Below are positions 41,024 to 52,477 of a stretch of DNA of 64,000 nt, one piece after another. Both the position numbers and the translations under genes were made by a program. How positions within the stretch are numbered: position 1 is the first letter of the stretch; each line of letters opens with the position of its first letter. Source of the DNA: Gracilaria gracilis (taxonomy: Eukaryota; Rhodophyta; Florideophyceae; Gracilariales; Gracilariaceae); contig JARGSG010000209.1 in assembly GCA_030374805.1 (NCBI GenBank), positions 744,001 through 808,000 on the forward strand. The letters run 5' to 3'. Under the pieces are notes generated by a model, which was not told the origin of the DNA, made no database searches, and saw only the letters and a list, made by a program, of their open reading frames with translations.

Positions 41024-43184
41024 ATGGAAAGACCTACAAGGATTACTCGTCGCTCTAGCGCGCCACCTATCCACAAGGGTTCTGGTGCGGCTTCGGCCGC
41101 TAAACACATTCTGGATAATCCCGAGGAGCTGCTTCGGCAACCCCGGGCCGGAACCTCAAAGGATACGGGCTCTCAGCCTCTGTCGGCTCCTGAACCAAAT
41201 AAGGATTTGACAACAACGGTTGAGGACCGTTGGCCCCAATGGGAAGAATGAGCGAAAGCTCTTTTTACCGCTACGGTTAATGAAGCTATGACCTCTATGG
41301 ACATGGACGCCGTTACCCGCTTTGTGGTTGATCGAGCCGTGCACGAGCTCTCTCAGCGCATACCTAAATTGGTTGAAACACACCTCTTAACGGGTGCCCG
41401 GGAGCATATCTACCGAGTGGTTCAAGAACTTTGGGTTTCTGAAGGAATGGCGGAAGCAAAAACCCCTGGGGGGAATATGGTTACACGCATACCACAAGGG
41501 ATCTCTGCATGTTCTTCCGCACCAATCAAGCCATTTCCGGTCGATAGTGCGTACCTACAAGGTTTAAGGCAAGGTCAAGAGGGCCATATAGAGATGGGCC
41601 CTCGAGACGTGTACTTGCCACCCATTTGAGGTAACGTCCAAAAGGACACCATGACTGGTAGACCTGAGGACGATTCGTCTGACCCAGAAGAGGGGCGACG
41701 AAGAAGAAACCGCAAGGGTAAAGAAAGGAGGAGAAAAAAGGGAAAGAGTCGCGGCTACGACTCTGGCTCCGATTCCTCGAGCTCCCATACCGATACTGGT
41801 TCATCGTCGAATGATGACCGTAAAGGTAGACGCAAGAAGAAACCGAACCGGTTGACGAAGAAGTCGTCAAAGAGAAACCGTAAAGGTAGGAAGAAACAGT
41901 ACGAGCCGTCCGACTCGGATTCGGACACCGATACAACCCTAGAGGAGCGTCAGCCGCTGAACGACATGTTCACCAAAGCGGTTGGTTATAGGTCATATCG
42001 GTTGAGAAATCGATCCTCTGCTTACACCCAAGAGGTTGCGCAGAAGATCACCAAGCACCATAAGAAGCTCAGCTTCCAGATGGGTGATACTACCTTCACA
42101 GGTGATGATCTCATTGCGGTAATTAAGTTTCTACAGAAGTTCAAGGTTGCATGTGACCAAAATGGTTTTTCCGAAGGTGCTGCCATGTGGTTATTCCAGT
42201 TTTACCTTAAAGGTCAAGCTTACCACTTGCTGCAAGGCAGGCTCCGTGGAAATACCTGGCGGTTGATGAAGAGGGAACAGAGATGTTAGAGACGTACCCA
42301 GAAGTGGTTAATTTCATGTTGGAAACTTACGCTACCGATGAGGTTATCCAAGAAGGCTACGCTGAGGTGCAGGCATATCGCCAACGCTCCAGCCAAACCG
42401 AAATGGAATTCTCGTTGGCCCTTTGGAATCTGGCCACCCGATGCGGTAATGTCTTTACCACTAGTCGGTTGAAGTCGCTCTTTGCCGACAATGTCGACAA
42501 GGCGATCCGTTCGCAGGTGCGCAATTACCTGGCGAACAACCGTAAGGTGGACTATAATGGGCTTGCCCGTTATGCCCAGGGGCTCGGCGATACTCTCCGT
42601 CATGGAAAGAAGCGTTGGCGCCCCATACCTCAAAGGCTAAACCGAAACGGTCAGTATTGGAGCTAGAAGAAAGCACTAACTCAGAGGGTGATTCGCTCAT
42701 CCGCGTACCAACATGGATGGCGGTTCATCTCGTGACTGCGCTGCAGGCTCAGTCACGAGCCACCTCTATTGGTAATTGGTGGTCGACAGTACCACCAGCT
42801 TCGGTAAGGTCGCCACCAAGTGCGGCGAGCACTCAACAAACCTCAACGGGTGGTTCGCAAGCGTTCTCATATGCTACAGCACCGACCAATCCGGTTACCA
42901 GACCTACCTCGAGGGCAATGCGTGATCATCAGACAGGTTGGTTGGTTTGCTGGCTCTGCTTATCGCCAGACTATCTGGCGAACCGATGTGACGAAATACC
43001 CCCAGGGGTGCGAGAACATCTAATCAGTGCCCGGCAGCAGAACCACCGTAACCTATATGGATCTGGGAAGAGAGCACAAGCTCAACTACTACCATCTCAG
43101 GTTCATCTCGTCGAAGACACACCAATCTTGGAGAAGGACAGTTCCGCTCAGGAGGAGCAGGAAAACACCGAACGGTTAGCGTAG
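41024..43184 (+). pseudogene. Element C gag, decayed
   Basis: ATG 41024 (MERPTRITRRSSAPP) opens a frame to 42289 with two stops (41249, where Trp is likely, and 41627). Frameshifts near 42.28 and 42.62 kb lead into the last part. Order: disordered N-terminus; helical segment (RFVVDRAVHELSQRIPKLVE); Lys/Arg and Ser/Asp-rich linker (GKERRRKKGKSRG); capsid-like core with DTTFTGDDLIAVIKFLQKF, YPEVVNFMLETYATDEV and TRCGNVFTTSRLKSLFAD; and a zinc knuckle CWLCLSPDYLANRC, in which Tyr stands where CCHC has His. It would have packaged element RNA. Confidence 0.85.
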
Positions 43185-43204
43185 GGGCCACCCCTAACCG
43201 TGAA

Positions 43205-44014
43205 TTGGAGGGCCCGTCGATACCGGAACGGGAAACCTTAATGGTCGAAGAAGAAGAATCAGATGTACCCAGTGTGGTGTGTCTGATGAAGTACAATAAC
43301 TATAAAGTTAATGCTTCAGTAAGCTTTCTCAATTACCTACAGGTTCCCGTTGCGTGTGTACTCAATACCGGCGCCGGTCCGAATGTGCTAAACGCTCGCG
43401 TCATACCCGATGCGGTCTTGCGGAACATTCGGCCTGCCCCGACTATCAACCAATTGGTGGAAGCTAACGAGCGCCCACTGCACCTTAGAGGAATGTTGAC
43501 CACTGTGGTACAACTTGGAACCTTGAAGGTGAAGCTCAATTTCTTTGTGGTGGATCGTCTGGCGGCAGACTGTATCCTCGGGACCAACTTTATTGACAGA
43601 CATGTCAAGGCAATTTTGCCAGGGTCCCAAACGGTCGCTCTCCGTCAAGGTGGGCGTATTGCCACACTAGGTAATACGCAGACCAAAAATGGTTGGCGTC
43701 AGAAGCCGAGGTCCAATATACCCACCGAAACGGTCTCAAACAAGATACGGCTCACCAAATTGGTTTCAATTCCGGCCATGACCCAGATGGTAGTGAATTT
43801 CTCATGCGCAATACCAGGATTGGTAATGCTACAGAACCATCCTAGGTTGGCAGAAAGACATCTCGCCTTGATGGAAAACGGGATCATTGACAATATCCCT
43901 AATCAAACCTTCAAGGTGTACTTGAGTAACTTCAGCAATCATACTGTTAAGTTACCCAAGAATACCACTATCGGGATTGCATTAGCAGCACCACAAGGGG
44001 GTTTCATGGTCTAA
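43205..44014 (+). CDS. Element C aspartic protease and spacer, active-site mutated
   Basis: This 269-codon open frame has the protease loop ACVLNTGAGPNVLNARVIP, so the catalytic Asp of DTG is Asn. It also has RPLHLRGML and the flap DCILGTNFIDRHVKA. The spacer then reads TVKLPKNTTIGIALAAPQ. A TAA at 44012 separates it from RT in the same frame. Element D has DTGAG at this place, which supports reading the Asn as a loss of function. Confidence 0.82.
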   Translation: MEGPSIPERETLMVEEEESDVPSVVCLMKYNNYKVNASVSFLNYLQVPVACVLNTGAGPNVLNARVIPDAVLRNIRPAPTINQLVEANERPLHLRGMLTTVVQLGTLKVKLNFFVVDRLAADCILGTNFIDRHVKAILPGSQTVALRQGGRIATLGNTQTKNGWRQKPRSNIPTETVSNKIRLTKLVSIPAMTQMVVNFSCAIPGLVMLQNHPRLAERHLALMENGIIDNIPNQTFKVYLSNFSNHTVKLPKNTTIGIALAAPQGGFMV

Positions 44015-44023
44015 CCTACTAAG

Positions 44024-45576
44024 ATGGGCGAGGTCGCCACCTCTAAGGAAGGGGGAGGAGTGGATGCGCCATATCCCGCATATGCGCCCCCGTTATCGAT
44101 AAAGACCAAAATGGAACTGGACCCATTGAGGGATTGGAGAGAGGAAGTCCAGATCGGTGCGGAGAATCAGGCTCTCCGAAACCGGATCCTCAGTCTCTTA
44201 GAAGAATTTCAACCGATGTGGTCGGGCTGGTTAGGCCAAATAAAGGCTACAGAGCACCGCATTGATATGGTGCCTGGCTGGAAACCTAATTACGAGCAGC
44301 CTTACCAAGCAGGTCCGAAGGCCCGTGAGGTTGAACTCAATGAGGTCACGCGAATGCTCCGTGAAGGTGTCATAGAACCAGCAAATGCGGACTGGGCCAG
44401 CCCTGTGGTTCTGGTCACAAAGAAGAATGATACCCGTATGCGGTTCTGTGTGGACTACAGAAAACTGAATAGTATGACCATCAGGGATTCGTACCCAATA
44501 CCTAGAATGGAGGAGTGTATAGATTCGTTTGGCAACGCCAAGATCTTTACTACGCTCGATGCCAATTGTGGTTATTGACAGGTACCTATCAGAGAAGAAG
44601 ACAAGGACAGAACTACGTTTACTTGCCACGCTGGGTTATTCCGGTTTACGCGTATGCCCTTTGGGTTGCGGAATGCCCCAGCTACCTTTGAAAGGGCGTT
44701 AGATATAATCCTTTCGAAGGTGAAGTGGAGAACCACCCTGGTGTATATTGATGAGGTAATCATCTATTCCAGAACGGTAGAGAAACACTTTCACCATGTT
44801 AGGGAAGTTTTAAACCTTTTGAGGGAATCCGGAGTAACGCTGAAGCTTCGCAAGTGCGAATTCTTCACCAGAGACGTAGAATACCTTGGTCATATCATCA
44901 GCCCTGGAAGGTTAGAAGTGACGCCGCGGAATATCCGGGCCGTGCAGGAGGCGAAGCCACCCACGTCCCAAATGGAAATCCGATCCTTTATAGGTTTGTG
45001 CAATGTGTACCACCGGTTTACCAAGGGATTTGCCAAGATAGCGGCTCCCCTAAACCGAAAGCTGCTGAAAGGCCCACCTACAAGGTTTGAATGTCTTACC
45101 AATGAGGAGATGGATGCGTTCGAGGCGCTCAAACATGCGCTCTTGACACCTCCCATCTTGGCACTACCCAAAGCTGGTTTACGATACACATTGGATACCG
45201 ACGCTTCGGATGCCCAAATTGGTTGTTGTCTTATGCAGGAGTAAGAAAATGGCGACAAACTACCTATAGGGTACGGAGCCGTGCTCTGCACGCTGCAGAA
45301 AAGAACTGCACAACAACCGAAAAGGAATGTCTGGCAGTGGTCTGGAGCATGTTGATGCTCCGTCCCTACCTATATGGTGAAAGATTTACTGTTCGAACTG
45401 ACCACGAAGCCCTACGGTGGATACTGGGTCTTGCCGACGCATCAGGCAGACTTGCCGGATGGCGGTTACGACTTTCAGAGTTCGAGTACGACGTACAGTA
45501 CCGTCCAGGTATAAAACACAATGTTGCAGACGCGATGTCTCGCATTACCACAGATGGTTTGGACACGAACCGGTAG
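44024..45576 (+). pseudogene. Element C reverse transcriptase and RNase H, decayed
   Basis: RT reads MWSGWLGQIKATEHRID, MRFCVDYRKLNSMTIRDSYPIPRME and TTLDANCGY, then a TGA at 44576 where gypsy RTs have Trp, then MPFGLRNAPATFERALDII, TLVYIDEVIIYS and CEFFTRDVEYLGHIISPGRL. The catalytic pair is Asp-Glu instead of Asp-Asp. RNase H begins LDTDASDAQIGCCLMQE, then TAA at 45242 (Gln expected) and a one-base frameshift, and continues YTTTEKEC-like, RTDHEALRWILGLAD and VADAMSR to 45576. Confidence 0.87.
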
Positions 45577-47409
45577 AGGATGATATCCCATGCTTTACCA
45601 TCTCTACCAACCTTGATGGTGATCCCTTAGAAGGTTGCTGGACTTTACCCGAAGAAGATACGTGGTTTAGTGATGCCATCGCTCGGGCGATACTCACCCT
45701 CGAGGAAACAGGCGTCATGCCGATTACCCGTGAGGAATTCCTGAGAAAGCAAGCAAACGATGTATATTGCTGCTCTCTCATGGACCAAGTAGGTATGAAA
45801 GATTCGAACTTTGACATCGACCGAAATGGTTTCCTGGTGAGGCGAGCTCCTATTCATGGTTCCCTTCAGAAGGTGGTGCCCAAGGCGCTACGCCCTCGCG
45901 TGCTGTACCTGGCCCACTACTCAAGGCTATCAGGACACCCTGGAGGTACGAGAATGTACTACACCTTGAGGCAAGGGTACTACTGGCTCCATATGGCTAA
46001 TGATATATATAACTTTGTAGGTCAATGCGAATCTTGCGTGCGTAACCGTGGAGGTCTCCGTAAGCACAGGAAGTATTTGAAGTTATTCCCTGCGGCGGGT
46101 CCTCTCGAGTTCGTCGCAATAGACCTCCTAGGTCCATTGCCAAAAACCACAAGGGGATATCAGTACATCATCGTAATCACCGACAGGTTCTCGAAGCTCA
46201 CGCGAGCGATACCCTTGAAGGACACGAAATTTACGACCCTCGCGGTGGCGTTCTTGAACAATTGGATCTACCCGTATGGTGCACCGCTTCTATCTACTTA
46301 CCGACAACGGTTCGAACTTAGCTTCGAAGTTCTTTGAAGCTGTTTGTAACCTCTTGGGTATTAAGCACTATTTCACTACTGCCTATCATCCGCAAACGAA
46401 TGGGCAAGTAGACCGCTTTAACCGAACATTGGTATCTAGATTGCGTCACTACACAGAGGAACACCAAACTGGTTGGGATGAGCTCGTTCAGCCCTTGAAG
46501 TATGCATATAACCTTCAGGTTCATCGAGCGACGCAAACTACGCCGTTCGATCTGATACTGTCAAGACACCCACCAGGTATTGTTGTTGAAGGAGACTCAT
46601 TAGGACAAGAAGCCGCCGGAGCGCTCACACCGTCACAGGTCAAACGGAATACCCTTTTGAGGTTGAGACGCGCTCTCAAGTATGCTGAGAGCAAGCTCAC
46701 AGCATCCCAGAAGCGGTACAAGGAGGACTACGACCGAAAGGTAACCCAAGTGGTAACGGCTATGCCGGGTCAATATGTCTTTATTGACCACCCTCCGAAA
46801 GGAGCTAAACCACGACCGGGTGATGAAGGCGATGATGAAGCTATTGATAGAGATATCAATTCTAAGCTTCTTCCGAAATCATCGGGACCTTTCGAGGTAG
46901 TTCGATCGACTGACCACACGGTAACGGTGAACCAAGATGGTGTAGAGAATACGATCTCTATTGACCGAATCACGGTTGCACCCCAAACGGTTCAAACCAG
47001 GAAGGAACGCGAAGAAACCGCGCGAGACCCCCAAGCGGTTGCCCTGAGAACTCGGCCCAGAGATGACGAGATACCCATCGAGGTTAATGATGAGGCACAG
47101 GGTGATGACCCAGACTACGTACCACCCGCGGGGATTACAGTTGCTCCTTCAGAAAAAACACCTACCCCTAGTGGTACCGATGCTCATCTAAACCAAAGTG
47201 GTGAAAGGATACCATCTCAGGTCTCTAATGAGTTCTCAGTGCAACGCCTTGTAGGTCACCGCCGTACTCAAAAAGGTCTAAAGTACACAGTACGCTGGTA
47301 TGGCTGGGGCGCTGACGGTGACACCGCCGAGCCGCCCTCAGCCATACCACACCACTTCAGGGTAAGCTACTGGAACCGCAAGGGAGAGGACATGCCGGAT
47401 GATGGATGA
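45577..47409 (+). pseudogene. Element C integrase with chromodomain, one frameshift in the core
   Basis: A frame change near 45.58 kb joins RNase H to the integrase. The zinc domain reads YLAHYSRLSGHPGGTRMYYTL and CESC. The core has AIDLLGPLPKTT, then a frameshift near 46.29 kb within PYGAP, then LLTDNGSNLASKFF and YHPQTNGQVDRFNRT, in which the usual Glu of QVER is Asp. The C-terminal domain (YVFIDHPPKG, SGPFEVVRSTDHTVTV, ISIDRI) and a chromodomain (QRLVGHRRTQKGLKYTVRWYGWGADGDTAEP) end the protein at 47409. Confidence 0.87.
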
Positions 47410-49620
47410 AACCTTCTAGGTGATGCGCAGCTCTGAGGAAGGGGGGGATGTTTTCGTGCCTTCCCTCAGGCGCTGAGCAACACACCGATAAGCTAACTGA
47501 AGATATAACTGAAGCTATCTAGAACCTAACTGGATAACTTTAATGAAGAAGCTAACACCAACTGGGAAACGTTAATCAGAGTGCATCGAAGAGACCAAGA
47601 AGGTTTGCCGGAAGACCGTCAAGGTTTAGCGATGACAACGTACCGAACGAAGCTCGACGAGGGATGCGCTTTGCGCGTCAGCGTCGCAGCGACGCCAAAG
47701 CTGGCACGCGGCCGGCACGCGTGCGCACTTTCATGGCACGCGCCGCGCACGCATGGCTCCAAACCCAAGTGGTGAAAGTCAAAAAATTACGTTTTTTGAT
47801 AAATGAGAGACGCGCGCCATATCCGCAGAGCGCCGAGCTGGGTAACCGATTCGGTTCACACTATTGTGTGTAGGGAGCGTGCACCGGCATGGTCAAAAAA
47901 TCTAAGTATTTTGGGCGTGCCGCGCTCCCGAAACGGCCATTCTCAGCCTATGAAACCGCTTGGTTCCCGAGATATAGACCAAAAGGTGTTTCGGCGATTT
48001 TGATACCGTTTGGTGGGGTAATTTCGGCGTGCAATTTTTTGATTCGCCTTGCAAGTAACCTCATGGGTCTGGTGCAGCGTGTGCGCGTATGCGCGCCTAG
48101 AGATAATGCAGAACCATTCAGGTACATTGCTGGCATCCACGCGTGAGCGCGTGGCACGTGCCAAAGAACCATATCGGTATTATGTGGCGCTCGCTGGGCA
48201 CAGAAATGCAACCGCAAGGTCTACCAACTTGGTTTGAGCTGTTTATGGCAGTAGAGACACGACGGAGGATTGCGTCACCCGGATAGTGGCTGTGAAGAAC
48301 CAAACCTTCGTGGTAATGAAGAACGACACCGATGGGGACTAACGCAGTTTGGAATAAACCTTAAAGGTGGAGCATGGAACTGCGCGGGAGACATTAATAG
48401 TGCTGCGCAGCCCTTTATGGTACGATGGAAACTTTGAAGGTGTTTCAAAGCTATGGAAATCAGAAAGAGAGCATGAAATGAACCTGTACGGTACTATCGA
48501 GAAACTTTATAAAACAAAATAATAGACCATGATGGTAACGAAGGGCAAGGAAGCCAAATGAATGGCACATGCCAGGACCTAGATGGTGATGCCGCAACCA
48601 TAGACGGAGGAAGGAGACCACTACGGGATGGGAGCGAGGCCAGAAAGGACATGAATATATCTCGGATGGTCTAGAAGGGAGCGGGTTTTTGTGCTTACCA
48701 TGCAAGTTCGTTTCCTTATGAGGTACGAAACCGATCGAGACCTATGTGGTATTCTTGGAAGACAGAACAGACATGGTTCCTAGATGGTTATCGCGCTATT
48801 TTGACCACGTTAAGGTTTCGCGCTCGCCATGGATGATCGACACCGAGGGTGGTTTGATGCACATGAAACTGGAACCCTTTGTGGCAGTACACTGCAGACG
48901 CCAACCGAAGCGGCCATCCATCCTCCTTAGGGGTATTGAATGAAGCGCCGAGCGCATCACTCACCGCGACAGAGTGTACCTCTTGGAAATCGTCAGCATC
49001 TTGCACACTGCCGGTGTCCACACCTGTCAGTCGCGGAAATAGACACCTTCGAGGTATAGCTTCTCTGCAACGGACGAGGGACAGTGTCCCCTAATTGGCC
49101 CGAATTGCGGAAACCCTAAAGGTGACATGTCGCCTCATCTGCTAGTCATGTCCAAATTGGTAATTGCACGAACCCGAATGGTGTCATCGGCCGGGACAGG
49201 CGAGCAACATGCGAAGGCTATGACCAATATGGGAATGCTGAAGCCCTTAAGGGATTGTGGTACCCGGAAGAGGTGAAAATCTACGCGAGCTCTTTTGCGA
49301 GTATACCCGAGTGGTGAGTGAAGAAACCTGATGGTATCGCAATTGTTTCTGCCAGGTTGCCGTCAACCAGAAGATGGCCAGGGCACAATCCAAACTGGTT
49401 TTCGAAGTCCATGAAGGTGAGGCCGGGAGATGTTGTGCGTTCCGAAATGAAAATGGTACCCACCACGGTGGTACGGAGAAGCGCTCCCCATTGTGGTACA
49501 AGCGCGGCGCATATCGCGCATATCGCAAGACAACCAATGAGATGTGCCGAGGACCCGATTGGTATTGGCAATGCCACCAAACTTGGTGACGGAATGTAGG
49601 AGCCCCGTGGGCGTGGCTCA
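47410..49620 (+). other. 3' noncoding region of element C with dense ACC-N5-GGT palindromes
   Basis: No convincing coding frame lies on either strand. About 47690-48100 aligns with the 3' block of element A. The whole stretch contains 22 exact ACCNNNNNGGT sites, at 47411, 47594, 47615, 47763, 47845, 47883, 48058, 48113, 48168, 48223, 48304, 48358, 48482, 48526, 48577, 48740, 49045, 49113, 49172, 49305, 49462 and 49553. Many near copies (TCC/CCC-N5-GGT, or N4/N6 spacing) also occur. The spacer sequence varies, so this is not a simple tandem repeat. Confidence 0.85.
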
Positions 49621-49636
49621 GGGTAGGAAGGGGGTC
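49621..49636 (+). other. Polypurine tract of element C
   Basis: GGGTAGGAAGGGGGTC lies directly before the 3' LTR start TGTAG, with purines in 14 of 16 positions. It is the expected primer site for plus-strand DNA synthesis. Confidence 0.8.
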
Positions 49637-50144
49637 TGTAGTACAATGAGACCTCAGTGGGTTGGTGCCACGTGGGCCTACTTGTGCGCCTTGCTGGCTG
49701 CACGGCACCCAATTGGTATTCTGTATTTTATAATTTCTAATTCCTAATTTCTAATTTAGTTTAGCTTAACATTGCTGGCCCATGACAGTAGGTCATGGGC
49801 ACAGCCGATGAAGTCATGCCCGCATGAGAGAACGGCGTCGGTGCACCTTGTATATATTATGGTGCACCCCGCCTTCCCCATCTGGTATTGTAAAGTCAGG
49901 CACCACTAGGGCAGAAACTATACCATCTTGGTCACTTGCTACTCTATTACTATTCAGGTTTTACCGCGCGTCGACGTCTACTACCGTACACCTACACGGT
50001 CTAGACTAGTTGCCCCGCCGTTTGCCCCTGCGGGTTTCAGGTGCCCTACTACCATATTGGTTGTGTGTTTTTCCCCTTTAGGTTGAGCCCTTGCGCGCTC
50101 CCTCTACCAGGCGGACCCCACACCTTATCGGTATTTGTACGACA
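49637..50144 (+). repeat. 3' LTR of element C
   Basis: This 508-bp copy starts TGTAGTACAATG and ends GTACGACA, followed by TACTC. It differs from the 5' LTR mostly in the AT-rich run near 49.735 kb and around the TATA region. Confidence 0.93.
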
Positions 50145-50149
50145 TACTC

Positions 50150-50487
50150 TGATCCAGTGTGCACGCGTGCCTACGCACGAATGCGTACATGGGTGTGCCA
50201 CGACAGGCGTCTCCACCACGTTGCTCGCTCATCAGCAAACACGGATAACATGATACATCGCCCGCCGACAACAAGCGTGCCTTTCCGCTTCCCGAACTAA
50301 ATGTCATACGTCATTAGAAATGCTACAATCTTGAAACGAAAACACGGGTCTCTATTATGCCACATTATACAAGGGCTCTTAACGCACAACAATATCGAAG
50401 ATTATGCTGCGCCAGGAGTTGGGATATAGGCAATCAAGAGAATAACTAATCACAAAGCAAGAGATCAATACAGTCAACCATACGATA
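50150..50487. other. Unassigned spacer between element C and the Tigger element
   Basis: No gene is recognised. Short ORFs conflict in frame, and no repeat or RNA gene is seen. Confidence 0.3.
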
Positions 50488-52475
50488 CAGTGCACCCCCG
50501 TGTCAGTGCTCCTGCAAGTGCACTCAATCGAGAGTGCACTCAAGAGCGAAGAAGACCATCTTTACTGAAAAAACTCGATCACAGTAGTCTGACGTTGGCG
50601 CTTTCTACTTTGTGAAGCTGAAACGTCCACTAACTCTCGTTTCGCGGCACGTAGTAACATTTGGAAGCGTTCCAGTTCACTGCTATCTGACAAACTCTCT
50701 AATGGAGAAAATAGTCTAGATATGGCTCCAATACTAGGTATATCCAACGCCCCAGATTCAGATTCATTACCTTTTCCAGCTCGTTCAGCAATAGTCCCTT
50801 CTTCTTTGTCATTGTCAACACCATTCGAAACAGTATCTCCAAGAATTTCAGCGCACGTGTCAGACATTACGGCCTCCTGCACGTCCATATCTTCCTCAAT
50901 TGCCACCCACTGTTTCACATCATTCTTGGAAACATTGCCAAAGTCTGAACAACCATTGCCATCACCATCCAGGACCAGTTGAAGTTTTTTAAATGAAGAA
51001 CACAGTTCTTCAGTAAGATCAATCTGATTTTTCTTGCAAAATAGTTTTGCCTTCCCATGCACAGACATAATATCTAAACAAACTTGCTTTGGCAGTATGT
51101 CAGCTTTGACCCAGCACCTCGCAATAGTACGCTCCAAAACACAACTCCAAGCCTTCTCCACAAGCTCCATAGCATCCAAAACATGCGGTTCATGACCCTC
51201 AGCTAGACCTTTTGTCCCAGCAGGCATTTTTGCCGAGCTTGCACGTCGCATCTCCCTGTCCTCAAACGATAATATAATTTCATCAAGCAATTGATGTCGG
51301 TATCGCAGCTTCAAAGCCGCAATCACGCCGCAATCCATGGGCTGAAAGAGGGCTGTACAATTTGGAGGAAGGTTAAATATTGTGACTTGATCTCTTATAT
51401 CTCTCAGATCTCCGTGAGCCGAACAGTTGTCCATTATGAGAGCGACATTGGAACTAGTTCGCTTTCGCACAAATGGAAGAAAGACAGTATGAAACCATTT
51501 TCGAAAGGTTGGCGCGTCTGACCACGCGTTTCGTTGGGAAAAATAGGGCAGTGGCGGCTTGTGGCTTCGAAAACATCGTGGAGACTTCGCTGATCCAATG
51601 ATACCGACCAGTAGTTTTAATGTCCTGGTGGCGTTGGTACAAATATAACCAGTTATCTGATCCTTGGCCTTCATGTTTTTCGTCCCTCGAACTGATTTGA
51701 AATTTTCATGCTCAAGAATATACGTCTTGCGTGGCAACAACCTGTAGAATAGTCCTGTCTCATCTACGTTAAATACAAACGTTGGATCGTAAGAGCGCAA
51801 GCTTTCCCGAAGTTCCGCTATATCTCTCGCAACTTTTTGAACATCGACACTACCTCCTTGTCCATGTAAAGATACTGAGCGAAGTCCTTTCTACCTTACA
51901 AAATTTTGTACCCATCCGTCCGAAGCTTTAAAGTGATGGATTTCGCCTTTGAGATCTTCGTTATTTCCATCCATTATGGCTTCATGGATTTGTTTTGATT
52001 TTACTTTGATGAAGTTTGCTGTAATGGGTAGTTTCATTGACGGTGCAGCTCATAAAAACAAGAGTACGCGCTCCTCGACAGCAGAAAATTTGCCTGTCCT
52101 TGTGCGGTAAGATGATAGAGCTGAAGCGTTTTGAGCAAACGTTTGAAGTTTGGTGGCGCTTTTCTTGATATTATACGCTGTACGACGTGATATGGTATAT
52201 GTTTGTACTACGCCGTCAATCGTTGATCCTGTGGTGAGAGCATTGGCAATTTCAAGCTTGGTAGCCTGTGTGAGCTGTGTTCTCTTTTGTTTATTGACGG
52301 GCATGATGGTTATGGGTATCCTCGATGAGGTCGAATCTCGAGACCGGAGTCTGGTCTAGGTTTGAGATGAAAGGAGAATAGGCGCACTACGTGTACATGT
52401 GTACACGTCTCCGTTTTTGTGCCAGGCTGATTTTGGTGCACTGCATCGAGCGTGCACAGTACAGAGGGTGCACTG
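50488..52475 (-). mobile_element. Pogo/Tigger DNA transposon (2.0 kb)
   Basis: The ends are CAGTGCACCC at 50488 and its complement GGGTGCACTG ending at 52475, each flanked by TA (50486-50487 and 52476-52477), the standard pogo target duplication. Similarity between the ends continues imperfectly beyond 10 bp. Inside is one minus-strand transposase gene. Confidence 0.88.
50562..52304 (-). pseudogene. Pogo/Tigger transposase with two in-frame stops
   Basis: ATG 52304 opens MPVNKQKRTQLTQATKLEIA, a psq-type helix-turn-helix (GVVQTYTISRRTAYNIKK). The same frame runs to 50562, about 580 codons, interrupted by TGA near 52048 and TAG near 51893. Between the stops are remnants of the CENP-B-type second DNA-binding part (DGWVQNFV). 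From 51800 the DDE domain is intact: FNVDETGLFYRLLP (D), ALIMDNCSAHG (D) and NCTALFQPMDCGVIA (D, 31 residues after the second). The C-terminus has acidic regulatory-looking sequence and a basic QSRKRQRQ tail. The enzyme would cut and paste at TA. Damage is nonsense-only. Confidence 0.87.
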
Positions 52476-52477
52476 TA

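Larger units (their letters stand above)
40370..50144 (+). mobile_element. Complete chromodomain Ty3/gypsy element C (9.8 kb)
   Basis: Two 508-bp LTRs bound the element, and the perfect 5-bp duplication TACTC flanks it (40365-40369 and 50145-50149). Plus-strand order: LTR, primer-binding site, gag, protease, RT, RNase H, integrase with chromodomain, a 2.2-kb noncoding 3' region, polypurine tract, LTR. The LTRs differ at roughly 20 positions (about 4%) by eye. Gag-pol has several stops and frameshifts plus active-site substitutions, so this copy is inactive. Unlike A and B it has no antisense accessory gene. Confidence 0.93.

Noticed and set aside
49247-49712. Two overlapping minus-strand ORFs near the 3' end of element C, considered as an antisense accessory gene
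   Set aside because: They overlap in different frames, run into the LTR and polypurine tract, and match neither the A nor the B accessory protein. C appears to lack such a gene.
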